Shown here: piece after piece, positions 13,616 to 13,776 of the stretch
Layout of the letters: each line of letters opens with the position of its first letter
How positions within the stretch are numbered: the first letter of the stretch is position 1
Assembly: GCA_910579425.1 (NCBI GenBank)
Contig: CAJTVL010000100.1
Location: forward strand, 1-13,776
Length of the DNA stretch: 13,776 nucleotides
DNA from: an uncultured Lachnospiraceae bacterium
Lineage (GTDB): Bacteria; Bacillota; Clostridia; Lachnospirales; Lachnospiraceae
Direction: 5' to 3'
Translations under genes and position numbers: made by a program
Notes under the pieces: generated by a model
Database searches by the model: none
The model's input: only the letters and a program-made list of their open reading frames with translations
What the model was told of the DNA's origin: nothing

Positions 13616-13676
13616 GGCATTTCCTCATTTCTTTTGCTTAATCAATATTTTCTGAAAGTGAAACAAAACCCTGTAT

Positions 13677-13705
13677 ATTATAGTATATCACATAAGGAAT
13701 CGCAA
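13677..13705 (-). promoter_or_regulatory. aroF promoter, leftward
   Basis: On the leftward strand TTGCGA (13705-13700) is separated by 17 bases from a perfect TATAAT (13682-13677). Transcription would begin near 13670, giving a leader of about 55 bases, too short for a T-box or tryptophan-type attenuator. Confidence 0.8.
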
Positions 13706-13751
13706 GAAAAAACGCATTGCATCAGTTCTGAAAGGAAAACTTCCCACAGCG

Positions 13752-13767
13752 CAGAACAAATGTTCTG
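13752..13767. promoter_or_regulatory. LexA (SOS) box at the right edge
   Basis: CAGAACAAATGTTCTG has perfect 7-base inverted arms around AA and fits the SOS core GAACRNRYGTTC. It differs by one base from recA box 2 over the shared 14 bases. It is about 47 bases upstream of the aroF -35 element, so it more likely controls a gene beyond the right end of the window. Confidence 0.75.
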
Positions 13768-13776
13768 TTCTCAAAT

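Noticed and set aside
13616..13670. T-box or amino-acid attenuator in the aroF leader
   Set aside because: The leader is only about 55 bases, with no T-box sequence and no terminator hairpin with a T run.

Overview
The window looks like core chromosome from a Clostridia-class Firmicute, most likely a spore-forming member of the Lachnospiraceae. The reasons are purine-rich AGGAGG-type ribosome binding sites, moderate GC content by eye, RemA (DUF370), RNase Y, SpoIIM, and the gene orders pgsA-cinA-recA-recX-rny and nudF-spoIIM-xerD, which resemble the order around these genes in Bacillus subtilis. This placement is inferred from family resemblance. No 16S gene or other taxonomic marker is present.

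Left part (1-5026): a tightly packed rightward cluster. It starts with the 3' end of a YicC/YloC-family gene, then remA, gmk and rpoZ, followed by a hairpin that could act as a partial terminator. Next come rimO, pgsA, a short cinA (amidohydrolase domain only) and a membrane-anchored DUF3298-like protein of unknown function. A terminator hairpin overlaps that last stop codon. Two gene pairs (remA/gmk and rimO/pgsA) each overlap by 17 bases, which suggests translational coupling.

Middle part (5027-8900): a gap of about 400 bases carries a strong recA promoter (TTGACA, 17 bases, TATAGT). Two LexA/SOS boxes lie over it, one between -35 and -10 and one over the predicted start of transcription. 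recA and recX form an SOS operon. A separate strong promoter inside the end of recX drives rny (RNase Y) through a leader of about 120 bases. That leader holds a long stem-loop and a second small hairpin made of the Shine-Dalgarno sequence itself. rny ends in a clear intrinsic terminator.

Right part (8901-13776): a promoter with a perfect GntR-like palindrome just downstream drives a class-I-fold aminotransferase and a Nudix ADP-ribose pyrophosphatase, ended by a terminator. spoIIM (engulfment) follows, then xerD, which has its own -10 element placed so close to the start codon that the mRNA may be leaderless. Two usually catalytic positions of this XerD are substituted. Convergent to xerD lies a leftward DAHP synthase gene (shikimate pathway) with its own promoter. 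A third SOS box sits at the extreme right edge and probably belongs to a gene outside the window.

No mobile element, CRISPR array, tRNA or rRNA gene was seen. Most of the window is ordinary housekeeping sequence. The points worth a second look are regulatory (the recA SOS arrangement, the rny leader, the edge SOS box) and the unusual XerD active site.
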